A DNA stretch of 8,865 nt from Acidobacteriota bacterium (lineage in GTDB: Bacteria; Acidobacteriota; UBA6911; RPQK01; JADFOI01), in contig JAUXKG010000068.1 of assembly GCA_030624355.1 (NCBI GenBank), positions 1 through 8,865 of the forward strand, given 5' to 3'. Under the pieces are notes generated by a model. That model searched no databases, was not told the origin of the DNA, and saw nothing but the letters and a program-made list of their open reading frames with translations. The position numbers and the translations under genes were made by a program. This document shows positions 7,101 to 8,865 of this stretch, in pieces; position 1 is the first letter of the stretch; each line of letters begins with the position of its first letter.

Positions 7101-8865
7101 GGTGTCGATCGATGAGAGACACGTTCCCAATCTTTTCTTGGGCGCCTTGATGGTGAGTGACGGGCAGATCTTCATGGATTCCAAGGAAGTCGTCGTTCCT
7201 CCTGAAGAATACTTTCTGAAGGTTCAGGTGGAGACAGATCGGCAGGAATACCAGCCGCGCCAGACAGGTCAAATCATCGTCACTACCACCGACAGCCAGG
7301 GGAATCCCGTATCCAGTGAGGTGTCTATCGGAGTGGTAGATGAATCGGTCTACGCGATTCAACAGGAGTATGCCGCCGATGTGCGGCAGTTCTTCTTGGG
7401 CAGAAAGCACCAGCTGCTGGTCCGGACCAGCAGCTCCTTTCAATATAGAAGCTATATGCGTCTGGTGAAAGGACCTCGAGACGCTTTGATTGACGAAAGG
7501 AATCTGGTAGGACGGAAGGAGGTCGGCAGCCTGCGAGGTGCAGGCGGCTTTGCCGCAGACAACGCTGCCAGAGCTCCCGCAGCAGCCTATGCAGCTAGGA
7601 TAGCCAAGTCCTCCGCCCGCCAGGACGTAGCGGAGCTCCGAGAGTCCGAGTCGGTCTTTGCGGAGGCCGATCCCGCCAGCCAGGGGGGTGGAGCAGCCGA
7701 CGTCCAGGTTCGAAGTGACTTTCGAGCCACCGCTTTCTGGCGGTCCCACTTGCGTACCGGTCAGGACGGCAAGGCGGTGGTCAGCATGAAGTTTCCCGAC
7801 TCTCTCACCAGCTGGCGCACCACGGTGCGAGCGGCCGGCAGGGACAGTTTTTTTGGTCAGGGCACATCGACTGTCCGCACTAACCAGCCGCTGGTGGTGC
7901 GTTTACAGGCTCCCCGGTTCTTCGTGGTAGGTGATCGGGTGACCCTCTCGGCGGTGGTCAACAACAACACCGACCAGCCTTGGGAGGCTCAAGCCAGCTT
8001 GCAAGCCGATGGACTGACGGTTCTGGGTCTGATGCAAGAGGGCGTACTCGACAGTCGTGACCAGGCGGTCATTCGGGTGGAAGCCGGGGGCCAAAAGCGC
8101 CTCAATTGGATCGGCTCGGTCGAGAAAGCAGGACCGGCCCATATCCAAGTCACGGCCCGAACAGACCAATATGGCGATGCCATGAAGAAGAGCTACCAGG
8201 TGTACGAACACGGAGTAGAGAAGTTCATCTCGCGGGCAGGCAAGATGCGATCGGATGATGTGACGGTGAGTCTGGATCTGCCTGCTCAGCGTAAGGCCGG
8301 CACCACTCAGCTCACAGTTCAGTTGACTCCCAGCCTGGCGGTGACGATGCTCGATGCGCTCCCCTATCTGATTGACTATCCCTATGGCTGTACTGAGCAA
8401 ACCATGAGCCGCTTTTTGCCAGCCGCCATCACCGCCCGAACCCTGCAGGATCTGGGTCTGGAGCGAAACTCCATCCTGGGAAGAACCTTTGGTGGAATTG
8501 TCCAGGAGCATGCTTCGGTAACCCATCCCAAGGGGACTCGGAATCTGATGGAGCTGGATCAGATGGTCCAGCAAGGCCTCGAGAGGCTCTACGACTTCCA
8601 ACACAGTGACGGGGGTTGGGGCTGGTGGAAAGAGGGGGAAAGTGATCACTTCATGACCGCCTACGTGGTGTGGGGTTTGACGCTGGCCAGGGAAGCCGGC
8701 ATCTCGCTCAGGGGAAATGTGCTTGAGCGAGCAGCCAGTTACCTGGACAGGGAGATTGTGGAGGCGGAAAATATCTATGATCTTCAAGCCTGGATGCTCC
8801 ACGCTCTGGCCATTTCCCATGAATCGCTGGGCCACAGCGCCCCCAGTCGCTTTCAAGCCGCAGCC
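4177..8865 (+). CDS. Bacterial alpha-2-macroglobulin, thioester-containing protease trap (3' truncated)
   Basis: The frame is open for 1563 codons and runs off the window. Bacterial macroglobulins are periplasmic traps: a protease cuts a bait loop, the protein changes shape, and a thioester links it to the attacker. Residues 1-24 are a signal peptide ending SSA before Gln25. It has no lipobox Cys, unlike the E. coli YfhM lipoprotein, so a soluble periplasmic or secreted product is expected. Residues about 28-330 are helical and TPR-like (EESYAEGSYRRAHQLYLEL). Macroglobulin beta domains follow, with signatures TDRPAYRPGEEAHW (527-540), EEYRLPEFKV (622-631), NLYRPQDTVEV (775-785) and VSIGVVDESVYAI (1049-1061). 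A bait-like segment lies at about 1090-1178. FRATAFW (1182-1188) starts the A2M domain. YGCTEQ (1403-1408) carries the thioester, and the terpene-cyclase-like thioester domain continues to the edge (DGGWGWW). It lies 71 bases after the VWA gene on the same strand, so co-transcription is likely. No frameshift is seen. Confidence 0.95.
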   Translation, partial: MRKTVLFAILFFLSLRVLLGPSSAQSPESGYEEVKQRAEESYAEGSYRRAHQLYLELDELELPVEEARWVDFRVEDTRWRAQAATQTSDTTEFDKARRQLEALIEQVRSPELRDSIWAEAHQSLGDFWWLRSDLRNWSSAWTHYQQALQWWAGSRDLETARRRYLEIIWTASEPAWRDGYYYYYGYYGNQLPVQVLENVLKIARAEPDRTRAHYLMAMTLRNQGDWRQKQRVAEEFEAALQAGVGSDWHDDALFHYAQWMANSGPVSLGENQQWVQQPDYLRAVQLFRRLLREYSKGETRHWDPTQQQIREITSTRIALSVSNVFFPDSEIQFHLNWRNLEQIDFTLHQVDLTRDVRLQSSGGAWLEAISPRPGTRLRSWSRDTGDQGEHKPGNEMVRIEDKLPVGAYLLTASGNEATARELILVSDASLVLKTQSRQVLVYYCDALDGSPIGDATVHLWQYSYDNDRWQRWVLPTNQEGIAVFDLKELSNGRNLFAFAASSNRQAFSNGYTPYDSSKQPWRILAFTDRPAYRPGEEAHWKILARREQDSRLLTPSDQIVEFEITDPRGTSVKKSEVRLNAFGSAWGSLQLTKDMPLGEYTIHFWDHQRQNSIGSARLLRLEEYRLPEFKVRVEMTQENDKRKVYRLGDKVEASLQVDYYFGAPVADAEVELVIYQRPFYHYWRPERAFPWLYERPSRGWQHGGGRGQVIRQEKIKTDIHGRALFSFDTPVNAGQDQEYEIEARVRDSSRREVIGTGSVKVTRQPYFVYLHPEHNLYRPQDTVEVAIKALDANQQPVQSRGTVKVHRSHWVEIWLDPEGREVSGENLSRLRRELPLFPPPAGASGRSWQLKFNGYQHQEILTRTVRTDEQGEAELRFASPEEGYYRISWSSGRQPGRPITAEVSVWVANNRTTDLGYRHGGLQMVLDKDTFRVGQQVPLMLATPTSDRYVLFTLEAENLHSYRLVHVNGTAKLIQVSIDERHVPNLFLGALMVSDGQIFMDSKEVVVPPEEYFLKVQVETDRQEYQPRQTGQIIVTTTDSQGNPVSSEVSIGVVDESVYAIQQEYAADVRQFFLGRKHQLLVRTSSSFQYRSYMRLVKGPRDALIDERNLVGRKEVGSLRGAGGFAADNAARAPAAAYAARIAKSSARQDVAELRESESVFAEADPASQGGGAADVQVRSDFRATAFWRSHLRTGQDGKAVVSMKFPDSLTSWRTTVRAAGRDSFFGQGTSTVRTNQPLVVRLQAPRFFVVGDRVTLSAVVNNNTDQPWEAQASLQADGLTVLGLMQEGVLDSRDQAVIRVEAGGQKRLNWIGSVEKAGPAHIQVTARTDQYGDAMKKSYQVYEHGVEKFISRAGKMRSDDVTVSLDLPAQRKAGTTQLTVQLTPSLAVTMLDALPYLIDYPYGCTEQTMSRFLPAAITARTLQDLGLERNSILGRTFGGIVQEHASVTHPKGTRNLMELDQMVQQGLERLYDFQHSDGGWGWWKEGESDHFMTAYVVWGLTLAREAGISLRGNVLERAASYLDREIVEAENIYDLQAWMLHALAISHESLGHSAPSRFQAAA
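7444..7710 (+). other. Candidate protease bait region of the macroglobulin
   Basis: Residues about 1090-1178 lie between the VVDESVYAI segment and the FRATAFW start of the A2M domain, where bait loops sit in this family. The stretch has no beta-domain signature. It is rich in Ala, Gly, Arg and Ser, with exposed basic residues (Arg1120, Arg1132, Arg1141, Arg1148) and an Ala-rich core (RAPAAAYAARIA), which suits cleavage by several kinds of protease. The exact borders are approximate. Confidence 0.6.
8389..8400 (+). other. Intact thioester motif Cys-Thr-Glu-Gln of the macroglobulin
   Basis: TGT ACT GAG CAA encodes Cys1405-Thr-Glu-Gln1408 in the context YPYGCTEQTMSRFLPA. In this family the Cys and Gln side chains form an internal thioester that captures the attacking protease. 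Some bacterial homologues have lost these residues. Here both are present, so this copy should be a covalent trap. Confidence 0.93.

Noticed and set aside
6484..7749. A 421-codon open frame on the minus strand inside the macroglobulin gene
   Set aside because: The + strand frame here carries macroglobulin signatures without a break. The minus frame shows no motif or ribosome site that I can support. The same applies to the minus frames at 4519-5346 and 7903-8856.

Overview
The window looks like chromosome of a GC-moderate, Gram-negative, diderm bacterium. The best fit is Acidobacteriota or a similar soil lineage. This is inferred from the protein styles: a glycine-zipper lipoprotein, a YfbK-type von Willebrand protein with an anti-sigma head, and a very large alpha-2-macroglobulin. 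No rRNA or other marker gene is present to confirm it. All supported genes are on the + strand. I saw no tRNA, rRNA, CRISPR array, insertion sequence or phage gene.

Layout. Bases 3-332 hold the 3' end of a cysteine-containing, acidic protein that is probably secreted. After a 109-base gap, bases 442-1125 encode a lipoprotein with a C-terminal glycine zipper. A 185-base gap follows, which probably holds the promoter of the next block. That block has three genes: an ECF sigma factor (1311-1853); a membrane protein that joins a zinc-less anti-sigma-like head to a VWA/DUF3520 domain and overlaps the sigma gene by four bases (1850-4105); and, 71 bases further on, a giant bacterial alpha-2-macroglobulin with an intact thioester (4177 to beyond 8865). 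The macroglobulin frame stays open for 1563 codons and leaves the window.

How they may work together. The inferred picture is an envelope-stress or protease-defence module. The head of the second protein would hold the ECF sigma factor in the cytoplasm, while its VWA part samples the periplasm across one membrane segment. When the restraint is released, the sigma factor could drive its own operon, including the periplasmic protease-trapping macroglobulin. The domain calls rest on clear motifs. The regulatory link is inferred from gene order, the ATGA overlap and domain topology, and is not shown directly. The penicillin-binding protein PbpC, the usual partner of enterobacterial macroglobulins, is not in the visible part of this locus.
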